Shown here piece after piece: positions 35,092 through 42,256 of a stretch of DNA of 63,882 nucleotides (its first letter is position 1; each line of letters starts with the position of its first letter). The DNA is taken from assembly GCA_947377275.1 (NCBI GenBank), contig CANCFV010000008.1, positions 1 through 63,882 of the forward strand, read 5' to 3'. The translations under genes and the position numbers were made by a program. The stretch is from Burkholderiales bacterium. GTDB lineage: Bacteria > Pseudomonadota > Gammaproteobacteria > Burkholderiales > Burkholderiaceae_C. The notes beneath the pieces were generated by a model that did no database searches, was not told where the DNA came from, and saw only the letters and a program-made list of their open reading frames with translations.

Positions 35092-36372
35092 GTGAACTGC
35101 CCCATCGAAGCCCCTGTGTCGCCCCCCGCCGCCGACACCCCCAAAAGTGATCGGCCGGTCTATTTCCCTCAGACCGATGGCTCGCGCATTCCCTACCGCG
35201 TGTTCAGCTCACAAGAGGTGTTTGACCGTGAGCAAGAGCGCATCTTCCGTGGCCCCACCTGGAGCTTTCTGGGGCTGGAAGCAGAGATCCCCAAGGTGGG
35301 CGACTACAAGTCCACCTTCATTGGCGACACGCCCGTGGTGGTCACGCGCACACCCGATGGGTTGTCTGCCTGGGTGAACCGCTGCTCGCACCGCGGCGCC
35401 ATGATCTGCCGCGAGAAAAAGGGCAACGCCAGCTCGCACACCTGCGTCTACCACCAGTGGAGCTTTGACCAAAAGGGCAACTTGCAGGGCGTGCCTTTCC
35501 GGCGCGGTCAAAAGCACATGATCGGCATGCCCGCCGATTTCGACCCCAAGAAGCACCCGCTCAAGCAGTTGCGCGTTGACAGCTACAAGGGCCTGTTGTT
35601 TGCCACCTTCAGCGACGAGACCCCGCCTTTGATCGACTACCTGGGTGCCGAAATGCGCCCATGGATCGACCGCGTCTTCCACAAGCCCATCGTCTACCTG
35701 GGCTGCACGCGGCAGTACTCCAAGAGCAACTGGAAGCTCTACATGGAGAACGTGAAAGACCCCTATCACGCCAGCATGCTGCACCTCTTCCACACCACCT
35801 TCAACATCTTCCGGGTGGGGATGAAGGCACGCTCGATCCCGGATGCCACGCATGGCCTGCACAGCATCATCACCGTCACCAAGAACGACGAGAACACGGC
35901 CGATGCGTACAAGCAGCAGAACATCCGTTCGATGGACGATGGCTTCAAGCTGGAAGACCCGACCGTGCTGGGCCAGATTCCGGAGTTCGACGAGATGTGC
36001 ACCAACCACATCCAGCCGATCTTCCCGCAGCTGGTGATCCAGCAGATCCACAACACCTTGGTGGCGCGTCAGTTGCTGGCCAAGGGGCCGTCGAACTTCG
36101 AGCTCGTCTTCCACTTCTTTGGCTATGAAGACGACACGCCAGAGATGCGCGACCTGCGTCTGCTGCAAGCCAACCTGGTGGGCCCGGCGGGCTACATCTC
36201 GATGGAAGACACCGAGGCCACCGAGCTGGTGCAACGTGGCACCTTCCGAGACCCCGACGCCTGCTCGGTGATCGAGATGGCCAAGGGCGCGCCCGAACAA
36301 ACCGACACGGTCATCACCGAAAACATGATCCGCCGCTTCTGGCTGGGTTACCAAAAGCTCATGGGCTATTAA
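35092..36372 (+). CDS. Rieske dioxygenase large (alpha) subunit, AndAc/NagG type
   Basis: 426 aa, GTG start with GGAG eight bases upstream. The Rieske 2Fe-2S ligands are Cys98, His100, Cys118 and His121 (CSHRG and CVYHQW). The catalytic iron site has Asp223, His226 and His231 in KDPYHASMLHLFH; Asp223 is the inter-subunit electron bridge and the third iron ligand lies further on. It hydroxylates an aromatic acid using electrons from the ferredoxin gene downstream. The gene order large, small, ferredoxin, reductase is that of andAcAdAbAa (anthranilate 1,2-dioxygenase). Anthranilate or a salicylate-like acid is the best guess. Confidence 0.88.
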   Translation: MNCPIEAPVSPPAADTPKSDRPVYFPQTDGSRIPYRVFSSQEVFDREQERIFRGPTWSFLGLEAEIPKVGDYKSTFIGDTPVVVTRTPDGLSAWVNRCSHRGAMICREKKGNASSHTCVYHQWSFDQKGNLQGVPFRRGQKHMIGMPADFDPKKHPLKQLRVDSYKGLLFATFSDETPPLIDYLGAEMRPWIDRVFHKPIVYLGCTRQYSKSNWKLYMENVKDPYHASMLHLFHTTFNIFRVGMKARSIPDATHGLHSIITVTKNDENTADAYKQQNIRSMDDGFKLEDPTVLGQIPEFDEMCTNHIQPIFPQLVIQQIHNTLVARQLLAKGPSNFELVFHFFGYEDDTPEMRDLRLLQANLVGPAGYISMEDTEATELVQRGTFRDPDACSVIEMAKGAPEQTDTVITENMIRRFWLGYQKLMGY

Positions 36373-36392
36373 AGAAGAACAGAGGCATCGAC

Positions 36393-36869
36393 ATGGACAA
36401 AATGAAGCTTTGGTTCGAGATCAACGAACTGCAACAGGCCTATGTGGCCGCGCTGGACAACGACCGGCTTGAAGTGTGGCCCTCCTTCTTCACCGAAGAC
36501 GCCCGCTACGAAATCATCCCGCGTGAGAACTTCGATGAGGGCCTACCTGCGCCGATCATGCTTTGCACCAACGCCCGCATGATCCGCGACCGCGTGCTGT
36601 CGCTGCGCCACGCCAACATCTACGAGAAGCACGCCTACCGGCACATGACCTCGGGCCTGAGCATCGCGCCTCAGGCGGATGGCTCGGTGCACGCCGAGTC
36701 GAGCTATGTGGTGATCATCACCGGGCAGGCGGGTGAGTCCAGCGTGTACCAGGCAGGGCGCTACCTGGACGTGATCGTGCAGGGCGACGACGGCACTTGG
36801 CGCTACCGCAGCAAGCGCGTGGTGTACGACACCTCGCGTGTGGCCACGCTGCTGGCCACGCCGATTTGA
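36393..36869 (+). CDS. Rieske dioxygenase small (beta) subunit
   Basis: 158 aa, the usual beta-subunit length. An NTF2/SnoaL-like fold family member with EINELQQAYVAALDNDRLE, WPSFFTEDARYEIIPREN and a C-terminal WRYRSKRVVYDTS. It forms the structural ring of the alpha3beta3 oxygenase and carries no cofactor. AGAGG lies before the ATG. It starts 21 bp after the large-subunit gene. Confidence 0.9.
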   Translation: MDKMKLWFEINELQQAYVAALDNDRLEVWPSFFTEDARYEIIPRENFDEGLPAPIMLCTNARMIRDRVLSLRHANIYEKHAYRHMTSGLSIAPQADGSVHAESSYVVIITGQAGESSVYQAGRYLDVIVQGDDGTWRYRSKRVVYDTSRVATLLATPI

Positions 36870-36880
36870 GGGAGGCGAGC

Positions 36881-37327
36881 ATGAACACAACTGTGGACAC
36901 CCCTATGGACACCCCTTTGAACGCAGACGAGCGCTGGCACGCCGTTGGCAGCACAGATGACTTCCCCGATGGCGACCTCTGGCCGGTGGTGGCCGATGGC
37001 CTGCCCATCGTCGTGTACCGAGAAGGCGAGGCCTTCTACGCCCTGTATGACCAGTGCAGCCACGGGCCCACGCGCCTGTCTGAAGGCTTTGTGGTCGACG
37101 GTTGCGTGGAGTGCCCACTGCACCAAGGGCTGGTCGATTTGAAGACCGGCGAACCACGCAGCGAGCCCATCACGGTGGCCGTGCGCGCTTTCGCCACGCA
37201 GGTGGTGGGCGGCGAGGTGCGCATCGCGGTGCCGCCGGTTGGCGCCGCATCGTTGTCCAAACCAACAGGTGCCATGGCCGGATGTGGCACCCATGGCAGT
37301 GCCTGCGGCACGCCACAAGGCAGCTGA
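36881..37327 (+). CDS. Rieske-type ferredoxin of the dioxygenase system
   Basis: 148 aa from the ATG at 36881, which has GGGAGGCG upstream; the open frame begins at 36797 inside the small-subunit gene. The 2Fe-2S ligands are Cys59, His61, Cys78 and His81 (CSHG and CPLH). It passes electrons from the reductase to the oxygenase. About 35 residues longer than usual at the two ends together, including a C-terminal tail with two Cys and a His (GCGTHGSACG) that is not part of the Rieske fold. Confidence 0.87.
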   Translation: MNTTVDTPMDTPLNADERWHAVGSTDDFPDGDLWPVVADGLPIVVYREGEAFYALYDQCSHGPTRLSEGFVVDGCVECPLHQGLVDLKTGEPRSEPITVAVRAFATQVVGGEVRIAVPPVGAASLSKPTGAMAGCGTHGSACGTPQGS

Positions 37328-37329
37328 CG

Positions 37330-38340
37330 ATGACTGCGCACACCGTTCAACTCAGCGGCCCAGGCCAGGTACACAGCTTGGTCGTCAGCGAAGCTGAAAC
37401 CCTGCTGGATGCCGCCCTGAATGCCAACTTGCCCGTGGCCTACAGCTGCCGAACGGGCGACTGTGGCCGCTGCCGTGCCACGGTGCTGGAGAACTGCGAC
37501 ATGCACGCGCCCGGCGACACGCTGCTCATGTGCCAGACCCGCCCCACCGGCGCGATGCACTTGCGCTGCGATTTTGTCGAAGGCCTCCAGGGCCAGGTGC
37601 GCCAACGCCTGCCGACGCGGGTCAAGTCGTTGGAGAAACTCGCCCCTGATGTGATGCGCCTGACGCTCACGCCACCCGCAGGGCAGGGCTTGGATGCGCT
37701 GCCCGGCCAGTACCTCGACGTGCTGCTCAGAGGCGGCTTGCGGCGCAGCTATTCATTGGCCCGCGCCGTGCGCCAAGGTGAGGCCATGGAGCTGCACTTG
37801 CGCTTGGTGCCGGGGGGCGTGTGCACGTCCCATGTGTTTGACGGCATGAAGCTGGGTGAAGTGGTGCGCGTGGAGGGCCCTTATGGCACCTTCTTTCATC
37901 AAGCCCATTCACAGCGCCCCATGCTGCTGTTGGCCACCGGCACGGGCTTTGCGCCCATCCAGGCCATCATCGAAGCCGAACTGGCCTCAGGGGGAGATCG
38001 CCCCATGGTGCTGTACTGGGGCGGGCGCACCGAGCCTGATCTCTACCTCGACGCGCTGTGTCGCCAATGGGCGGCCGAGCACCCGCGCTTGCAGTACAGG
38101 CCCGTGTTGGACCATGCCCCTGCGTCATGGCCAGGCCGCCGCGGCTTCATCCAGGACGCGGTGCTGGCCGACCTGAAGGCGCAAGGGCAATGGAACGGGC
38201 AAACGCAAGACCTGTCCGCCTGGGAAGCCTATGCCTGCGGTGTCGGCGTGATGGTGGCCTCGGCCAAGGCAGCTTTGACGCAGCATGCGGGCCTGCCCGC
38301 TGAGCACTTTCACAGCGATGCCTTCAGCCCAGCCAACTGA
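37330..38340 (+). CDS. Dioxygenase reductase: 2Fe-2S, FAD and NAD(P)H domains
   Basis: 336 aa; ATG two bases after the ferredoxin stop. Residues 1-85 are a plant-type ferredoxin domain with Cys40, Cys45, Cys48 and Cys68. Then come a ferredoxin-reductase FAD domain (RRSYSLARA) and an NAD domain (MLLLATGTGFAPIQAIIE). The spacing between the third and fourth Cys is 19 residues, shorter than the about 29 of BenC-type reductases. It feeds electrons from NAD(P)H to the Rieske ferredoxin. With that ferredoxin, this is the layout of class III (naphthalene dioxygenase-like) systems. Confidence 0.88.
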   Translation: MTAHTVQLSGPGQVHSLVVSEAETLLDAALNANLPVAYSCRTGDCGRCRATVLENCDMHAPGDTLLMCQTRPTGAMHLRCDFVEGLQGQVRQRLPTRVKSLEKLAPDVMRLTLTPPAGQGLDALPGQYLDVLLRGGLRRSYSLARAVRQGEAMELHLRLVPGGVCTSHVFDGMKLGEVVRVEGPYGTFFHQAHSQRPMLLLATGTGFAPIQAIIEAELASGGDRPMVLYWGGRTEPDLYLDALCRQWAAEHPRLQYRPVLDHAPASWPGRRGFIQDAVLADLKAQGQWNGQTQDLSAWEAYACGVGVMVASAKAALTQHAGLPAEHFHSDAFSPAN

Positions 38341-38341
38341 C

Positions 38342-39310
38342 TCAGTGCTTGCAGCGGCGCGCGGTGACCGAGGGCGGCTCGCCAAACCGCTCTGCATACA
38401 CGATGGCAAAACGCCCAAGGTGGCCGAAACCGTGGTCCAAGGCCACCTCGGTCACGTTGCGGTGGTCATGGGGGGCGATCAGGGCACTGCGGCAGTGGTC
38501 GAGCCGCACGTCGCGCAGGCGGTGCATGGGGCTGACGCCATGCACACGCCGGAAGTTGTCGAGCAAGGTGCGCGCGGGCACGTCGGCCGCCTGGGCAATG
38601 TCGGCCAGGGTGATGGGCTCGCTCGCATGGGCGGCGATGTAGTCATCTGCGCGGCGCACGCAGCCTGGGCGCACACGCCAACTGGCAGCGCCTGAAGGCG
38701 TATCGTGCGGCTGGCCTGCCAGCATCAGGCTGACGAGCAGGTTGCCGTAATCCTGAGCCACCAGGGCGTTGCTGCGCAAGAGCTTCACCAGCGCGGGCTC
38801 GCGCAACATGTTGGCCAGGTGGTTGAGCCAGGGCCAATGGGCCTCGTCGTCTAAGCGCACTTGAGGCGCAAACTGCACGGCGCTGTGCCCGGCATGGGCA
38901 CTGACGAGCTGGCGGTCCACACGCAACACGAGCTGTTCGCAATCGTTTGAGGTTTGCAACTTGAAAGACGCCTCGGGTGGCAACAAGGCTGCATGCTGCG
39001 CATCGCAGCGCAGTTGCTGTCCCTGGTAGCTCACCTCGGCACTGCCCTGGGTGCAGGTGATGAGCAAGTGGCTGTCTTTCAGGTCAGGCACTTCCACCTG
39101 CATGGAGCCAAAGGCAATGGCACCCAGGCTGAATCCCGGCACCGTGATGTGATCCATGTGTGCCCGAAAGCCCCGCTCGGCGCGCAGGGATTTGAGCCTG
39201 TGCTCCACCAGCACCTCGGCGATGCGGCGCTTGGTGTCTTCAACATCGCAGGATTCGAAGTAGCGGTGCTGCCGCAAGGTGTCGGACGGGGTCAGGGCAA
39301 GGGCATGCAT
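38342..39310 (-). CDS. AraC-family transcriptional regulator
   Basis: 322 aa. Residues 1-190 form an AraC-type ligand-binding domain (FSLGAIAFGSMQVEVPDLKD). The C-terminal DNA-binding part shows two helix-turn-helices, ITLADIAQAADVPARTLLDN and VTEVALDHGFGHLGRFAIVY. It is the second AraC protein of the cluster, convergent with the reductase gene (one base between stops) and upstream of the dienelactone hydrolase on the same strand. It may control the hydrolase-side genes or another branch of the pathway. Confidence 0.86.
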   Translation of the reverse strand: MHALALTPSDTLRQHRYFESCDVEDTKRRIAEVLVEHRLKSLRAERGFRAHMDHITVPGFSLGAIAFGSMQVEVPDLKDSHLLITCTQGSAEVSYQGQQLRCDAQHAALLPPEASFKLQTSNDCEQLVLRVDRQLVSAHAGHSAVQFAPQVRLDDEAHWPWLNHLANMLREPALVKLLRSNALVAQDYGNLLVSLMLAGQPHDTPSGAASWRVRPGCVRRADDYIAAHASEPITLADIAQAADVPARTLLDNFRRVHGVSPMHRLRDVRLDHCRSALIAPHDHRNVTEVALDHGFGHLGRFAIVYAERFGEPPSVTARRCKH

Positions 39311-39324
39311 GACGCGCTCCCCGT

Positions 39325-40563
39325 TCAGAGCTCAGCGCTCTTGGACCAAGATGCCATCAGGGTGTTCGACGGCTGGGTCTCGTCCAGCAGCTTGCGGGCT
39401 GTTTCGACACCCGCCACCGGCAGCCCTTTGGGGTCAAGCACGCCGAGCTGCACCAGCACGCTGGCCTGGTCCCAGTAGATGTGTTCGTGGCACAGCTTGT
39501 CGCCACGGAAGCGCACCACGCCCAACATGGGGATCTCGACCACGCGACCCGTTGGGGCAATGCCGGGCACCATCCAGTCGATCTCGGTGGTGTGCGTGAA
39601 ACGCAGGATGAACTCGTCCACCAACTGCGCGGCGCCGATGGTGCGCGAGATGGGCAGCAGCGTCATGTCTGGCGGGTTGCCATGCACAAAGTGGTGCTTG
39701 TAGAAGCGGTAGAGCTGCTTGTAGCCCACGCCGCCGGTCATGGTCGGGATGTGGTTCACATAGGGCTCGCTGACCATGGTGGCCATGGTGTCTTCGACAT
39801 TGCGGGTGCCGAACTCATACTCGCAATGCTTGTCCCACAGCGCGCTGAGGTCGTGGTTGGGGCCAATGTGGCGCTGCAAGGCGGCCAGGGTGCGCTGGTG
39901 GGCCATCATGGCGGCGGGCTTGTCAAAGTGCATGCCGCCTGCTCGGGCAAAGGCGTGGTCAACGCCAGGGTAGGTGTAGAGCTCGGTTTGCGGGCGCCCC
40001 TTCAAGACATCGGTGATCTGTGTGCGGGCTGCGGCGTCGCAATAGGCGTCTTGCTCGGCAAAGTGCAGCACCAGGCGGCCCTTGATGCGCTCGGCCTCGT
40101 TCAGCGCATGTTCAATGCCCATGCCGTAGTAGCCCACTGACACCGCCACATCGGTGCGACAGGCTGCGAAGTAAGCCAGGCGGCCACCCAGGCAGAAGCC
40201 GACCAGGCCCTGCCCGACGCTGGTGTCCACCTCGGGGAGCGCGCGCAGGGCATTCAGGCAAGCCTGAATGTCCTCGATGCCCTTGTCGAGGTTGAAGCCT
40301 TGGAACAGGCCGATGGCGCGCTCGAAGTCGGCCGGTGTGTAGCCCAATTCGATGCCAGGCGTTTGGCGCCAGAACAGATCGGGCACGATGGCGACATAGC
40401 CCTCTTCGGCGTAGGCATCGGCCACGGCACGCATGTTGGCGTTCACGCCGAAGATCTCCTGGGCGATGACGACGCCAGGACCGCGGCCGCTGGTGGGAAC
40501 AGCCATGTAGGCCGAAAAAGTACCGGTGCCGTCGCCGGCTTGGATCTGGAGGGTCTGCGACAT
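39325..40563 (-). CDS. Dienelactone hydrolase fused to a SnoaL-like domain
   Basis: 412 aa from the ATG at 40563 with AAGAGG upstream; the frame extends to 40722. Residues 1-235 are a dienelactone hydrolase with an intact catalytic set: Glu36 (QEIFG), Cys124 (GFCLGG), Asp172 and His203 (GVDHAF). Residues about 245-412 form a SnoaL/NTF2-like domain (NVEDTMATMVSEPYVNHIPT). Dienelactone hydrolases act in ortho-cleavage of (chloro)aromatics, turning dienelactone into maleylacetate. The gene lies 14 bp before the AraC gene and may be cotranscribed with it. The added domain has no known catalytic residues visible. Confidence 0.88.
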   Translation of the reverse strand: MSQTLQIQAGDGTGTFSAYMAVPTSGRGPGVVIAQEIFGVNANMRAVADAYAEEGYVAIVPDLFWRQTPGIELGYTPADFERAIGLFQGFNLDKGIEDIQACLNALRALPEVDTSVGQGLVGFCLGGRLAYFAACRTDVAVSVGYYGMGIEHALNEAERIKGRLVLHFAEQDAYCDAAARTQITDVLKGRPQTELYTYPGVDHAFARAGGMHFDKPAAMMAHQRTLAALQRHIGPNHDLSALWDKHCEYEFGTRNVEDTMATMVSEPYVNHIPTMTGGVGYKQLYRFYKHHFVHGNPPDMTLLPISRTIGAAQLVDEFILRFTHTTEIDWMVPGIAPTGRVVEIPMLGVVRFRGDKLCHEHIYWDQASVLVQLGVLDPKGLPVAGVETARKLLDETQPSNTLMASWSKSAEL

Positions 40564-40829
40564 GGGGGGCCTCTTGAGGAAAAACTGTGTGCTTACATCA
40601 CACCGTAAATCCCGCGCCCCGACTATCCGTAAACTGCAGTCGTTATCGCTCGGCTGCATGGATGTGGACAAGATGCGCACTGGCCCTGTGGACATGAGCC
40701 CGTGATACCCGGGGCGCTTCACACCGACGGTTCGGCGCTGGCGCGCTGCCGTGTGACACGAACGGCGCGCTTGCCGCAGCCCCCCGGCTGTTCACCGCTG
40801 CACGCGCCGCACCTGATTTGGCCAGGCCG

Positions 40830-41237
40830 CTACAGCGGCGTCAACCAATCCGCCAGTGCCTTGCCACCGGCAGCGGCCGCCGCGCTGACGCAGGTGCCCC
40901 AGGCCATGTCCACCAACGACAAGCCAACGGGCCATTGTTTGAGCGTGGCCAGGTTGGTGAGGTCATAGGTGGCATAGGCGAAAAACCCGAACAGGGCCGC
41001 CATGCCGACGGTCTTGCCCCAGCCCGGGGCGGGCCCGCTGGGCAACACCGCAAACACCACCAGCCCAAGCCCGAACAGCACGTAAAACAGCATAGCCACC
41101 GGCACATTGGGTTTGTCGGACATCAGGTGCCCAATGCCTTGCTGGTACATCGGCTTGGCGACAACGCCCAACCACAGCAAGTCCAGCGCCACCATCACGA
41201 TCATGGTGCCGGCATAGGCGGCAAGTTGTCTTTTCAT
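40830..41237 (-). CDS. DUF2177-family inner-membrane protein
   Basis: 135 aa from the ATG at 41237. Four hydrophobic helices: TMIVMVALDLLWLGVV, AMLFYVLFGLGLVVFAVL, GMAALFGFFAYATYDLTNLA and a final VDMAWGTCVSAAAAAGG. This length and the LFGFFAYATYDLTNLAT stretch match DUF2177. Function unknown. Its start overlaps the stop of the upstream flavin-protein gene by 4 bp, so they are coupled. Confidence 0.82.
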   Translation of the reverse strand: MKRQLAAYAGTMIVMVALDLLWLGVVAKPMYQQGIGHLMSDKPNVPVAMLFYVLFGLGLVVFAVLPSGPAPGWGKTVGMAALFGFFAYATYDLTNLATLKQWPVGLSLVDMAWGTCVSAAAAAGGKALADWLTPL

Positions 41238-41755
41238 GTTTGCTGGGCCTGTGTTGATGCCGATAGGGCGGAGTGTGACCCATGCGTGCCCAGTGCCACG
41301 GGCTTGCCGGCAATGACCGAAGCCATCATTCCGAACGCACGTACCATTTTGCTGCTGGGGCCATCCCAGTAGTCGGCAGTATCGGGAACGAATTTCAGCA
41401 GTGCCAGGTTGTCTGAGTCGGGGCCGCTCGGAAACCAGGGCTTGGCGAACACGGTCCACAAGCTCTTGATGCGCGCGCGGTCAGTGTCAATATCGCCGCG
41501 GCCCGAAAGCGAAACATAGTCGCCGTGATCTCTGTCCGTGAAACTGAGATTGACCGCGCTCAGGTGCTCGGCTTTCGAGGACTGCACGTCAATGAAGAAC
41601 CAGAGTGCGCCTTGGGCATCCATTTCCAGAGCGGTCATCGGGCGGCTGACCAAGGCGCCATCGGCATCCAGGGTTGTCAGCATGGCGATCGGGATGTTCT
41701 CGATCAGCTGGGCGACGTGGGTGAGTTCGGCACTGGTCTGGGTAGCGATCTTCAT
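41234..41755 (-). CDS. Pyridoxamine 5'-phosphate oxidase-like (general stress protein 26 type) flavin protein
   Basis: 173 aa, split-barrel flavin-binding family. IAMLTTLDADGALVSRPMTA and WFFIDVQSSKAEHLSAV are characteristic of stress-associated PNPOx-like proteins. It has no true PdxH substrate signature. It overlaps the DUF2177 gene (ATGA) and lies next to the fasciclin fragment and katG, so an oxidative-stress role fits by context. Confidence 0.85.
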   Translation of the reverse strand: MKIATQTSAELTHVAQLIENIPIAMLTTLDADGALVSRPMTALEMDAQGALWFFIDVQSSKAEHLSAVNLSFTDRDHGDYVSLSGRGDIDTDRARIKSLWTVFAKPWFPSGPDSDNLALLKFVPDTADYWDGPSSKMVRAFGMMASVIAGKPVALGTHGSHSALSASTQAQQT

Positions 41756-41839
41756 GGGTGAACCTCTTCATTCGGTGGATTGAGACTGGTGCTGGCGCGC
41801 CAGGTGGGGCGCCGCGCCGCGTTGTGCCCAGGGGGGCGC

Positions 41840-42043
41840 TCACTGGCGCATCGACACCGTGTCGGTGGCAGGGATGAGGCCGTTGTCGGCTTTCGGGGTC
41901 TTTGCAAGGGCGTCGTCGGTGGGCGCGAAAACAGTGGAGGGGCCAGTCCCTTTGAGGGGCGCGATGATGCCGGCGGCCGTGAAGGCCTTGGCCAGTGTCT
42001 TGAAATGGCCGTCGGCCACGGCAACATCAACGATCGTCTTCAT
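41840..42043 (-). pseudogene. Fasciclin (FAS1) domain gene with an internal deletion
   Basis: 67 codons with a good AAGGA site 8 bases before the ATG at 42043. The first half matches FAS1 ([20 protein letters not shown] and [14 protein letters not shown], the H1 motif). It then joins directly to [14 protein letters not shown], which resembles the terminal H2 motif (NGVIHVIDTVLMP-like). The 60-70 residues between H1 and H2 are missing in frame, so the domain cannot fold normally. Either a deletion remnant or a minimised protein; the remnant is more likely. A longer open frame reaches back through katG, but the start here is clear. Confidence 0.65.
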
Positions 42044-42256
42044 GAGGTGTTCCTTCGGATGAGGTGGTAGCGCGTTCCGCCGGCGCGGCGGCTTGTGCAA
42101 CGGTTTGTTCGCAGCAGGCTTGATGTGAAAGTGATCGGGACGCTTGAACTCTGAAACCCCGAGCGTTGATGGTCTGTGCGTTGACCCACGTCGCGAGCAG
42201 AACCCCAGGTGCCCTGGCGCACAGAACCTTGCGCTTGCTTCAGCGAGCATGGCGCC

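Noticed and set aside
42044-42256. OxyR site upstream of katG
   Set aside because: No ATAG-N7-CTAT-type repeats are visible in the divergent gap.
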